From positions 17,591,513-17,655,512 of the forward strand of contig CAIIXF020000004.1 of the NCBI GenBank assembly GCA_903813345.2: a stretch of DNA of 64,000 nt. The letters run 5' to 3'. The stretch is from Owenia fusiformis. Taxonomy: Eukaryota > Annelida > Polychaeta > Sabellida > Oweniidae. Numbering within the stretch: position 1 is the first letter of the stretch; every line of letters begins with the position of its first letter. The notes under the pieces are model-generated. The model saw only the letters and a program-made list of their open reading frames with translations, was not told where the DNA came from and searched no databases. Positions 27,901 to 36,891 of the stretch are shown here, in pieces. Both the position numbers and the translations under genes were made by a program.

Positions 27901-30879
27901 ATGTGGATGTTACTCTAAAATGCAAAGAAGTAAAATTCATCTGAACAGAACGTTCAACTTGTTTCATAAAATGGCATCTCTTGATAAAATAATTTATTCT
28001 GCTTCATTCAAATATTACTATTTTTGGCGAAAGGAGTCTGCAAATGTGCCGCAAAAGCAATGAATGAAGAAATATAATCGGATTAGCTAATTAAGCAAAT
28101 CCACCTAATTAAGCTAATTAGGCAACTTTAATTAGCCTATAATAGCTTATTTCTTAAAGTAAGGTTGAAATAACTCATTTAAATGGTAAATGTTTAACAT
28201 ACTTACATAAATTGCTGGTCAGTTGTATTTTCATACTAAACCTGATGAGGTGAAAGGGGCTGGGTAGGTGGGTTTTTGCAATGCTGCTTGACGGTTTGCT
28301 GGCTCTAGCTAGTCTAACTGAAGTTCTAACATGTGCCTATGTTCTGATGTCTTCATCGCAAATTACCTGTATAACTACATATTAGCTAATTGGTATACTG
28401 CAAGTAAATTCAAGCATGAATAAAACTATGCATATTGTAAGCTTAATTAAAGGAATATTCCTTGCCAGACCCTTTCTCTCTTGATATGGTAGCTATAATC
28501 TTGTGTATAGTTTCCATATTTAGCAAAACATGGGAAAATGTTTTAATATGGTCAATATTGATCATTTAAAAATCTAGTGCTTATTTCCAGTGAGCTGCCA
28601 TCTTTTAAGATTTCTTGCAGGAAGTGATGTCATCAACTCTCAACATCTATAACCTTGCCCATAACAGTATAGGAAAGTAGCACAAAATCACTTCTAGACA
28701 AGTGATCATTACTTTCTGTGCAAAAATATTTTCAGGGCTTGTCAACTTAGAATAAAAGAAGAGATTTTCAGAATGATTAAATAAGATACAAAGTTGAAAA
28801 AGAATATTTAGCTGGTTTTGTAATTCTTAATAGCTCCTCACCTAATGCTATATGCAAAGTTGAGAGTCGATGACATCACTTCCTATGTGAAATTTTAAGA
28901 GATGGCAGCTTACAGGAATTGAGCATCACATTTCTAAGTGATCAAATTTGACCATATCAAAACATTTTTGCGTGTTTTGCTAAACATGGCAAGCATATAT
29001 ATGGTTATAGCTACCATATGAGGAGAGAGATGGTTTGGCAAGGAATATTCCTTTAACTAAAGGTCAGCATTGGGCACTGACCTAAGAGAGATAAATAAAA
29101 CTTAAAGGACCTGTCCAATTTTATATGCCATTTTAGGCAAAACAAGCTAAAGCTTTACGGCACCAATTTCAAACTCCTTTTCAATGCTTTTAACTTCATT
29201 CAGTTCATAAATCAAATTATTTCATAATTTTCATACATCTATATTGGTTGGGGGACCAAAAACCAAAACATACTTTTCTGGACTACCCTGTATACATGTA
29301 TACTTAAGACATTGGGAAAAGACAAAAGGAATTATATACATCCAGACATTATGAGCTGAAGATTCTGAAATTGAGTTGAATGAGTTCCCCACTTTCTCTT
29401 ATACACCCTTTACAGAGCAAATTAATGTTGCACATGCATTTACTGTATGTGTTACGATACATGTGTTTTTGAACTTTTCAATTTACAATCTTTCTGCTTG
29501 ATTTCAGTGTGCAGGATCCCAACTCTACAGAAAACCTTGGAATTGTTGTACAATATAAGGTCAAGGTCAGACTGATTCTAGGATTTGGGTCAAGGTCAGT
29601 TAATTTCTAGTCATTTCTCACAAGTGTTACATGCCTTATGTTTACATGTAGAAAAAATATGATATTTGGCATTGATCAGCAAAAGAATTCCCTTCAATAC
29701 ATTTATCAATAGTTGGTTTAGAGTTTATATTTTGATACACATTTATTTTAAATACAAATTTTTATAAATATTTATTATTTTATTTACTCACTATGTGACT
29801 TTCAGTGATCTAGCAGTTGAGTTGCCATTTACGTTGACGCACCCTAAGCCCCCAGATTCCCCTCCCCCTAGTCGACCCGCCAGTGCTGTCATACGACCAG
29901 ATGGGGATGCACCAGTCGATGCAAATCTTATCCAGCTTGATACAAAGTAAGATATTATTGAGAACTGATTTTCATGTCACTGCCACAAGTGATGAGTGAT
30001 AGTCTCCAACTTTTTTGTGATCGCATCAGGTGGTCAACCTTTGGAGTTTGGTGTCTGTAACAAATGGCAGGTGGTGACATTTTGCATGTTAATGCCTTGT
30101 AATTTGGTACAAAAATGTCATATTGAATGTCACATGTGAAGTAAGCTTGGAATAAATTATGCTGGGGCCAATTTCTAGAAAAAATGGTGATTTGTGAATT
30201 AAGATGTATTAGAATGTTGCCAGGGTTCAATCACTAAGAGTATTTCATATTTCATCAATTGATCTTTTTCCATATAAATGGAAAATAGATGGCATCATGG
30301 GTAAATGTAATTTCTTGATTCAAGAAGTAATTCCATTTGGATCAACTTAAAACACCATTGGAATGTTACTTTATGATCTTATTGACATGTGGATTGTGAT
30401 ATCACATTAAAATTGTGATCCTTGGAGTAAATGAACTTTAAAGGTTTTTCAGCATTGTGTCAATGAGGATTTAGCCCGATCTTTTTTAGACAACTAGAAA
30501 ATCATTAGAATTTTGATAAAGGTAAATAATGATGCAAATCAAAGTTGTTTAGATAGAAAATTACACACAGAATTCAAATATGCCATCAAATAGAAGAAAA
30601 TGTTAGTCTTTAAAATGGTTAAAAATGAAGATCTCCTAAAATCTCATTAAAAACGAGACTTTAATGAGATCTCAAAGCTATATGAAAAAAGGACCATTTC
30701 AATAATTTAGTGGAGTGGAGACCATATAGTATAATGTAACATTGACTGAAATTTAATAAACTATTTTTGTATTTTTCAGTGGAGAGGGTTACTATGCCAA
30801 CCAAGATGATGATTTTATATTCGAAGATTTTGCCCGGTTGAGATTGAAAGGTCATGATGGAGATGATACAGAAGCTTAA
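9935..30879 (+). CDS. ARRB: Beta-arrestin (all but first coding exon)
   Basis: Cytosolic adaptor that binds active phosphorylated GPCRs, uncouples G proteins and links cargo to clathrin and AP2. Exons: 9935-9965, 14502-14562, 16652-16794, 17392-17490, 17756-17815, 18780-18847, 19125-19260, 19564-19648, then either 20144-20216 or 22486-22558, 25534-25680, 29508-29594, 29806-29946, 30780-30879 (stop TAA). They encode about 409 residues, so with the missing start the length fits the roughly 410-420 of the family. Visible motifs: [10 protein letters not shown] and YLGKRDF near the start; [20 protein letters not shown] (finger loop); SVRLAIRK with the phosphate-sensing Arg; [14 protein letters not shown] (polar core and lariat loop). 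Tail motifs are the clathrin box LIQLD (exon 13) and the AP2 motif [11 protein letters not shown] (exon 14). The initiating exon, ending in two bases of an Arg or Lys codon, is not identified. The duplicated exon 10 is described separately. Confidence 0.97.
10855..10945 (+). repeat. Short minisatellite
   Basis: Repeated TATTCAGTGTTTGG and TATTCACTGTTTAG words in arrestin intron 2. It looks like simple local duplication. Confidence 0.7.
11826..12016 (+). mobile_element. Promoter-like MITE, copy 2 (shorter)
   Basis: Related to 3221-3596: it begins ACCCTGC, shares CAGAGTCTA, CATATATAGA, TGATTGGC and GGTGAGTTCA, and ends GCAAATGCAAAGGGT. It lacks the GC-rich CRE segment of copy 1. It lies in arrestin intron 2. 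Confidence 0.65.
12525..12800 (+). repeat. About 30-bp minisatellite
   Basis: Some nine diverged units of the form ACTCAACTAGTTTTCATACCA followed by ATATTTAC. It lies in arrestin intron 2. The open frame across its first half is an artefact of the period. Confidence 0.85.
13743..14114. mobile_element. Double-palindrome element, copy 1
   Basis: About 370 bp, nearly identical to 24325-24694. The first segment carries inverted CCAAT boxes around a CRE (TGACGTCA, 13850-13857) and ends with TACATCATCATAGGTATGTT, the (here degenerate) inverse of its left end. The second segment is a hairpin with arms starting TATGTCACTATCGTGGCA and closing TGCCACGATAGTGACATA. No coding capacity; superfamily not determined. 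Confidence 0.8.
14865..15667. mobile_element. MITE containing a nested fold-back element
   Basis: The outer ends are inverted (CAGTCACATTT with GCTGCCGTAGCTTT at the left; AAAGCTACGGC with AAATGTGACTG at the right). Removing the insert at 14946-15574 plus one 5-bp duplication gives a sequence that aligns with the uninterrupted relative at about 51108-51285. It lies in arrestin intron 3. Confidence 0.75.
14946..15574. mobile_element. Fold-back element with arms of about 145 bp and 5-bp target duplication
   Basis: The left arm starts CATGCGGTACTAACTCA and the right arm ends TGAGTTAGTACCGCGTG; the arms match over about 145 bp (shared GGGGCGTATCGAAACC and AAAACGGCGTAGTGTGAGA in opposite orientation). 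ATACT flanks both sides (14941-14945, 15575-15579). The spacer holds a 94-codon minus-strand frame (15088-15372) of no recognised family, probably fortuitous. Confidence 0.85.
17825..18375 (+). repeat. 38-bp minisatellite
   Basis: Units containing CATACACTCCATACAATAAC and AGACCTTCTATACAATAC repeat every 38 bp, with the most regular copies at about 17960-18290 and diverged copies at both ends. It lies in arrestin intron 6. Confidence 0.9.
19340..19440. repeat. Small palindromic repeat with CRE and CCAAT motifs
   Basis: Two copies of CGAGATATCTTGGG flank a CRE (TGACGTCA, 19392-19399), followed by ATTGGTC. The arrangement is similar in kind to the MITEs at 13743 and 24325 but the sequence is different. 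It lies in arrestin intron 8. Confidence 0.5.
20144..20216 (+). CDS. ARRB: Arrestin alternative exon 10a
   Basis: A 73-bp exon with acceptor GTGAAG (weak pyrimidine tract) and donor GAGTAAGT. Read in phase it begins [17 protein letters not shown] and ends ELESE. It corresponds to about residues 235-259 of vertebrate beta-arrestin 1 (VRQYADICLFNTAQYKC). Relative to exon 10b it replaces Arg by Thr at the position equivalent to Arg236 and changes the C-loop (STAQ to SKAM). It is the more diverged member of the pair. Confidence 0.9.
20217..22485. other. ARRB: Intron between the two alternative arrestin exons
   Basis: 2.27 kb of AT-rich DNA. A 121-codon plus-strand frame (21099-21464) and a 96-codon one (21989-22279) show no family features and are not called genes. 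It contains the mariner-type MITE at 21630-21759. Confidence 0.6.
21630..21759. mobile_element. Tc1/mariner-type MITE, 130 bp
   Basis: Ends CAGGGTGGGCCAAAAA and its inverse TTTTTGGCCCACCCTG, about 30 bp TIRs including GTTCCACCCTTT and AAAGGGTGGAAC. The element is flanked by TA on both sides (21628-21629, 21760-21761), the mariner target. No coding capacity. Confidence 0.9.
22486..22558 (+). CDS. ARRB: Arrestin alternative exon 10b
   Basis: A second 73-bp exon, 2.27 kb downstream of 10a, with acceptor ATAAACAG and donor GAGTAAGT. It reads [17 protein letters not shown] and ends DIESE, nearly the canonical beta-arrestin sequence. Exon 9 ends in phase 1 and exon 11 enters in phase 2. Including both copies (146 bp) or neither therefore shifts the frame, and only one-at-a-time use gives arrestin. 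Confidence 0.93.
23600..23675. repeat. Near-perfect inverted repeat (about 33-bp arms)
   Basis: AATCCAGATCTATTCGAACT and the rest of the left arm are mirrored by the right arm ending AGTTCGAATAGATTTGGATT. There is one mismatch and a loop of about 10 nt (ATGCAT core). It lies in the intron after arrestin exon 10b. In RNA it would form a long stable stem. Confidence 0.85.
24325..24694. mobile_element. Double-palindrome element, copy 2 (better preserved)
   Basis: Palindrome A: TTTATAACATACCTATGATG and five further bases (24325-24349) are exactly inverted at 24554-24578. Between them are a CRE (24433-24440) and CCAAT boxes in both orientations. Palindrome B: arms at 24584-24614 and 24664-24694 starting TATGTCACTATCGTGGCA. 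Same family as 13743-14114. It lies in the arrestin intron before exon 11. Confidence 0.85.
24862..25072. mobile_element. MITE of the TACAGTAAAACCTGT family
   Basis: Ends TATAGTAAAACCTGT and ACATGTTTTACTGTA. The interior contains a 40-bp direct duplication (units starting GATCATATATCAAGG). It lies in the same arrestin intron as the element at 24325. Confidence 0.55.
27188..27612 (+). repeat. 53-bp minisatellite with palindromic junctions
   Basis: About eight units, each beginning AGTACCATTAAGTAATCTAA and ending ATGGTACTTGGATTATCATT. Across each junction ATGGTACT pairs with AGTACCAT, so every junction can form a small hairpin. It lies in arrestin intron 11. Confidence 0.93.
28451..29052. mobile_element. 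Palindromic TTAA-flanked MITE, copy 1
   Basis: The two halves are diverged inverted copies: left end AGGAATATTCCTTGCCAGAC, right end GTTTGGCAAGGAATATTCCT. TTAA lies on both sides (28447-28450, 29053-29056), the piggyBac-type target. A relative lies at 56677-57257 within PANK4. This copy is in arrestin intron 11. Confidence 0.75.
30061..30106. repeat. Fragment of the TGTCACCACC element
   Basis: AGGTGGTGACATTTTGCATG followed by TTAATGCCTTG matches the terminal segment of the large element at 38267-40037. A second match (ATCTCCTAAAATCTCATTAA) lies at about 30630 and again at about 38174. Dispersed pieces of one family lie in arrestin intron 13. Confidence 0.6.
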
Positions 30880-31367
30880 AGTGTTACCATAGCAACACTC
30901 TACTCATCAATGTTATAATGCTATTATTACCATAGTCATGCTATTGTCATCATAGTAACAGATTGGTAAAGTCACATTATTATGACTATTGCCATAGCAA
31001 CAATTTAACTTTGGAATTGTTGAGGACCTTGGATACTACACTAGTAGAAAGCTAATGAGGATGCAAAAGCTACATTTATATAGAGCCTACAGTGGAGAAA
31101 GGATGCATTATACAACTGACAAAATCATGGGAATAGTAGCAGTTGCTATGGTAACCTGAACTGATTGGTGTCCATGACAACAGGAACAAACAAACAGTTA
31201 GAGACAAACATATATTTTGGCAAAATGTGTAATACCCAGCTGTCATCATTGTGTATACCAACCAAATACTTGAATATACAAGTGCATATATGAGAAAGCC
31301 CTACTTATGGCAATCTATCATCACATAGATTGATTTGTAGCAAGTTCACTTACATGTACCGAGATGG

Positions 31368-31373
31368 AATAAA
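31368..31373 (+). other. ARRB: Candidate arrestin poly(A) signal
   Basis: First AATAAA downstream of the arrestin stop, about 490 bp into the 3' region; another lies near 31965. The choice is inferred from the motif only. Confidence 0.3.
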
Positions 31374-31563
31374 AATGAAATATTTAAAGGGGATTGTGAT
31401 ATAACAGCATTACTTGTGATGTAATATGAGATGTGATGGAGATGCAAAATAATCACTATGGTAACTGGTTTAGTTGACAACAAATCCACCATAACATATA
31501 TTACTGGGTCTTGTTTTACAGTGAAGTACAGGAGTAATTGGTTGGTATGCAAGAGTATTCATT

Positions 31564-31690
31564 CTATGAATATTCAATAGTATATTATGAATATTCAATA
31601 GTGTATTATGAATATTCAATAATGTATTATGAATATTCAATAATGTATTATGAATATTCAATAGTATATTATGAATATTCAATAGTAAAT
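31564..31690. repeat. 21-bp minisatellite
   Basis: About six units of GAATATTCAATAGTGTATTA plus T lie downstream of the arrestin gene, possibly in its 3' UTR. Confidence 0.88.
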
Positions 31691-33960
31691 CTCGCAGACT
31701 TATAAAGCAATTGTCATACTACAGCTATTTATTTACATACATGTAGGTATATATTATATATCGTTGAGATACAGGTTGTCTGAAAAAAGTATTATGCTAC
31801 TGAATTTTTGAGTCACCCTGTATACAGTACTTTTACTTGGACCTCATAGTGGACAGATTATTGAAAGTTGTTCAGTTCATTTATATCTACTGTAATGAAC
31901 TAGCTCAAATATTTTTATGGTGCCAATAACATGTAAACGTCAATATGCCATAACTCGCAATCAATAAATGACTGTTTTATTTATACCTTACTAATATGAT
32001 TAATGTTCATTATATTTAAAGGGACGCTATCTGGTAGATTCAGTACTTGTTTAATGTGTTTTTAATGTTTATACTACTAGTATATATTGTACATGTTTAT
32101 GCATCATTTCAGCTGAGTCAAAAATAAATGTATACATCTTTTTTGAACCAATCAAAAGCAATTTTCAACCTCATAATGAACAACTTTACTATTCACATAA
32201 ATATTAGTTTTGCTATGCAATTAACAAATATTACCACCTTAAATGTAAGTTCTTATTACCCCAGCTAACAGATAGTGCCCCTTTAAATTTGAATGCATAA
32301 TTCTGTTTACTATGAGGTGCATTTGAAGGAAGAAATGTGATGTTGTATGTGTAATTCGTAATTTTGTATTGTAACCTGATGTACCTGGCAACAAGGAGGG
32401 TATAGCAATCCCATAATCCTTTACTTCAAGGTATTGACCAATCAGATCATTAAACAGTGAATGGACCATGAATTATGGGATTGTATTAGTGACTTCTTTC
32501 AACTTGCATATCAGAAATTTCCTCAATTCTTCAAAGTTTAACTAATAATGGATGAAGCTAAACAATGACAAATTTCAGAAAAAATGAATTCGAGTTAACT
32601 TTATGACCTACCTCATATTTCAAAGTCTGAAAACTAATTTGAAATTTGATTTAAGGACCACTACGTAATATCATGAATTTGCATCCACAATCATCAAATA
32701 TACACTCCCTCCATAATGGACAATGACATTACATTTTGGATGACTATCAACAATTTAGTGAAACGAAAAACTGCCAATTGCCAAACTTATGGAGGGGAGT
32801 GTACATGCATGCATATATCAGTTAGTAGCAGATCAAACATGAGTCAAACATTCATGTCTTTTCTTACCTTTGAACAGAACTAAAAATAATTCCCGTTACT
32901 TTTAGAATCAGGAATTTTTCTGAAAAAATGTAATGCAGGAATTTTAGATTTTAGTAATGTTTCGTAAATTGCTAGAGTGGAGGAACCTAGATACTCAGGG
33001 TTCAAAAGAGACCCCTTGATGTAGTAAAAAGCTGTGTTCCACATTTTGTTGAATTGAAAAATTAGAGCATTTTAGTACTAGGTATATTAAGAATTTGAAC
33101 CTGAGATGTAATGAATTTAAAATTGATATAATAGCCAAATGGGATCTACTCTGAAATGCCTTCATGTGTTGTGTGTGAACTGCCACTTTCTGTTCATAAA
33201 TGTATAAGAATATATGTGGTATTCTAAATCTCTTGTATATTTTTGTCAATAGTCTTATGAGTGCAATACTTCAATAATGATTCTATACATGCATTTTCAT
33301 CCAGCCATTTTTTGCTCACAAAAAATTAGGCTCTCAAAAAGACAGGTCTTTGCTCTGATGGGATTAAATCAAAAAGTTCAATATGACAGGTACGCTCCTA
33401 GATTTGCGGAACATATTTTATCTTAAGTACTTCTATATGCCTACGCACTTGATATCATCAACTATCACATGTACACGTACAAGCCGAGATATTGGCTTTT
33501 ACTACTTTCTTCCTTCTTCATAATCTTGAAAATCATTACCATATAAGGTCAAAGTTAAAAAGTACTGCCAATTTTGAAATTTTAAACAGATTAATGCACC
33601 GTGATATAAATGCAAATAATGGAGATGAGACCAATAAGTGAGACAAAGAAAACTGCCAAAGAGTGAACGCCACTCCTGATTGTGACAGTGGAGTTCCTTT
33701 TGATACAATCGTGACTTACGATTGTCATTGTCAAATTGTAACATGGTACAGTCTCAATACATAGTACATGTACTTACCCAAGGTCTGTACAAGTGTCAGC
33801 AAATATACAGTACAGTATCGCTACCTTTCAAAATCCAGGAGTTATTGTCAGTGTTTAGTATTGAGCCAGTATATACAGTGTTGGCCCCATGTAGATCAGT
33901 GATTGTATACCTGTTTTCGTCCAATCAGAATAGAGTATCTAGACGGAAGCTCTAATTATT
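31691..33960. other. Intergenic DNA between convergent arrestin and PANK4
   Basis: No gene recognised. Several 60-80 codon frames have no family signature. The segment contains a CACCCTGTATA mariner-like end near 31812 and the small MITE at 32701. Confidence 0.5.
32701..32803. mobile_element. MITE, about 100 bp
   Basis: TACACTCCCTCCATAA at the left is inverted as TTATGGAGGGGAGTGTA at the right (one extra G). No coding capacity. Confidence 0.65.
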
Positions 33961-34945
33961 ATCCCATCGAACGAAGTTCGGAGGGATAAAGGGAACGCCT
34001 CCGTCCGTCCGTCCGTACGTACGTCCGTCCATCCGTACGTACATCCGTCTGTCCGTACGTACGTCCGTCCGGGCAATAACTCAAATACCGTTGGCCCGAT
34101 TTTGTTCATATTTTGTACACATATACCCTATGGGGGTAGAAGTTCTGCTCGAAAGCCGATTTTCAAAATGGCCGCTCATTTTAAAATGGCGGCCATTTTA
34201 GTGCCGAATTTACAGTAATTTGTAAAACTGTAATAGCAATATGTTTGAGATGTAAAAAAATTATATAGGACATTAATAAAGCTAGAAATGTAGATATTAA
34301 AGAAGCACATGGCAGCCATCTTGAAAAATGGCGGCCTTTACTCGTTATTTTACGATTTTTGCTGTAACTTGAAAAGTAGTGGAGCGATTTTGTTCATATT
34401 TGGTATGTGAATACTATAAACATTGCACACTGCTTAAAGACACTTTTGGTAGAAGGCGGCCATTTTGAAAAATGGCCACCATTTTAACGTATTTTACTAT
34501 AACTCGAAAAGTAGTGGAGCGATTTTGTTCATATTTGGTATGTGAATACTATAAGCATGACACACTGTCCTATGACATTTTTGGTAGAAGGCGGCCATTT
34601 TGAAAAAAATTTTGAAAAATGGCCGCCATTTTAACATATTTTACTATAACTCGAAAAGTAGATTTTGTTCATATTTGGTATGTGAATACTATAAGCTTGG
34701 CACACTGTCTAATGGCACTTTTGGTAGAAGGTAGCCATTTTGAAAAATGGCCGCCATTTTAACGTATTTTACTATAACTTGAAAAGCAGTAGAGCGATTT
34801 TGTTCATATTTGGTATGTGAATTCTATAAGCATGGCACATGGTCTAATGACACTTTTGGTAGAAGGCGGCCATTTTGAAAAATGGCTGCCATTTTTGCTA
34901 TATACTTTGTTTGTAAAAATGCCATCCATGGCTGTTCGATGGGAT
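33961..34945. mobile_element. TIR element with internal tandem units rich in GCCATTTT
   Basis: The left end contains ATCCCATCGAAC and the right end its inverse GTTCGATGGGAT. A GTCC/GTAC-rich stretch (34006-34071) follows the left end. Then come about four diverged units of about 140 bp carrying GCGGCCATTTTGAAAAATGG and GATTTTGTTCATATTTGGTA. No transposase. Same general build as the element at 38267-40037. Confidence 0.75.
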
Positions 34946-35036
34946 TCGCTACGCTTTGGCGTTGCCGTTGTTCTGGTTATACAATAGTCTAACGTTATTC
35001 TGGAAGGTCAGTAATATGTATATTCCAATGAAGGGG

Positions 35037-35175
35037 CAGGCCTGTAGCCAGCTTTTGCCAAGGGGGTTCACTTCTAAAAATTCCAGGGGGATCAAATTTG
35101 ACACCTTTGGCCCAAAATCACTTGAAGAGTGCTCAGAATATTTGGCAAGGGTGGGGGTCCCTGGCTACAGGCCTG
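35037..35175. mobile_element. MITE, 139 bp
   Basis: CAGGCCTGTAGCCAG at the left end is exactly inverted as CTGGCTACAGGCCTG at the right end. No coding capacity. Confidence 0.75.
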
Positions 35176-35566
35176 AAGGGGTGTTCAGATATTTCATGGA
35201 ACATCTGAGATTATTTCTTAATTGTGAAACTTTATGTCAAATCTCAATAAGCAAGTGTAAGCTGTAGGAGATATTATACAAAATGAAAACAAAACTGTTT
35301 TATCTGAAACTTTGTGAAAATCAAAATTCTTGTGTGTTAATTCAGTTTAAATGTGTATTCATGTACTTTTAAAGAAACATTAAAGTCTTAAATGTTTTAT
35401 GGAGAGCTAGAAATCGGGGCTAAATACTGAAATATTGGTGTATGGGTGAATATGAATGTTTGTTAAAAGTGGAACATTGAAATATAAAGGATCTAAAAAA
35501 ATATGATTATTATCATTTACTTGTCTAGATTTAGTACTCTCAAATGTAATGAAGAACTGTCAATAA

Positions 35567-35915
35567 ATGTTATTCAGAAAGACCATAAAAGTTTGTTGTT
35601 CAGACATTTTCAGACAGACCGTGCCTAAAAGTATGATGTTCATAAAGACCATACATAGAAGTTTGTTATTCAGACAGATAACATACATAAAAGTTTGTTT
35701 TTCAAAAAGACCATGCCCAAATGTTTGTTGTTCAGAAAGACCATGCCTAAAAGTTTGTTATTCAGAAAGACCAAAAAGACCAGGCCTAAAAGTCTCCTGT
35801 TCAGAAAGACCATGCTTACAACTTTGTTGTTCAGAAAGACCATGCTTAAAAGTATGTTGTTCGGAAGGACCATACATAAAAGACTGTTGTTCAGAAAGAT
35901 AACATACACGAATGT
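35567..35915. repeat. About 30-33 bp minisatellite
   Basis: Repeated TTCAGAAAGACCATGCCTAA with AAGTTTGTTG, about ten diverged units. Long frames on both strands and in several phases are a consequence of the repeat, not of a gene. Confidence 0.88.
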
Positions 35916-36891
35916 TTGTTTTCTGTTCCATCTAAATGTGTTCTTATGTTAATGGGCAATGATAAAATTAATGCATTTGATTGCTATACCAATGATAACT
36001 CTCACTATCATACTGACATACACAAAATGTTGTGATTCATTAATATAATTTATTTGATAAATAACATGTAATTTCAGCAAGCTTAGAGCTCTGAAACAGT
36101 GATGACTGCAATCATGTCCACTTCATCTGTGAAAGCCCAAATTTTCAAGGTGCCCTAATTTTCACTATTTTCCCCTGAAGAGGCTAGACCATGAAATTAA
36201 AGGCACAGTGAAAATAAGATCTAACATTGAATTCAATTGGATTTTTCTTTAAACAGTGGAATTTAATGCCCATGAAACATTTCAGATTGACAAAATAGTG
36301 AATTTTTTTTGTCAACGAAAATTTGGGCTTTTACAGTATATGTGAAATTTCTTTTTCTAAAATCGTATGACAAACTAGTATGAATACAATTTGGAGTGTT
36401 GGCTAATGCCTGTTTACTTTATTTCTTACTGGTGCCATTTTATTAACTTTTCATTCTAAGAATGATCACTACACAACAGGTACTGCAAACAAATATATCA
36501 GTGGTCTCCACAGGATTTTTCGTCAACTGGGTGCAAAATTCTAGCAATTTGGTCAAAATATGCCTATTTTCAAAATTTTTCTCATTTTCAAGTTGGTGCA
36601 AATGATTCTCAGGTGGGTGCAAGCCTATTAATTATTTAAATCTCAAGAGGGTGCATCACCCATTTGCTTTAATGCTGGGGAGATCACTGTATATAGTGGT
36701 AGAATAATTCTGTAGAAGTCTCATATAGTCACCAATTGTCACAAAATGAAGATGATCAAACATACATTACATGTGTGTTTTACACAACCATAGTTATTCT
36801 TATATTTATATTAAATCAAAAGTTACTCATACTCAAGACGGTCTTGGCACTATAAACTGTGAACCTTTGTAAAGCTAAAATAAGTCCATCA
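35916..36891. other. Intergenic DNA / PANK4 3' region
   Basis: No gene. On the minus strand this is downstream of the PANK4 stop codon. A candidate minus-strand AATAAA (TTTATT at 36418-36423) lies about 470 bp beyond the stop. A possible dispersed repeat with GGTGCA words lies at about 36500-36690. Confidence 0.4.

Noticed and set aside
35567-35952. Overlapping frames on both strands with RKT / FLNN repeats
   Set aside because: Produced by a 30-33 bp minisatellite; multiple frames are open at once, which argues against coding.
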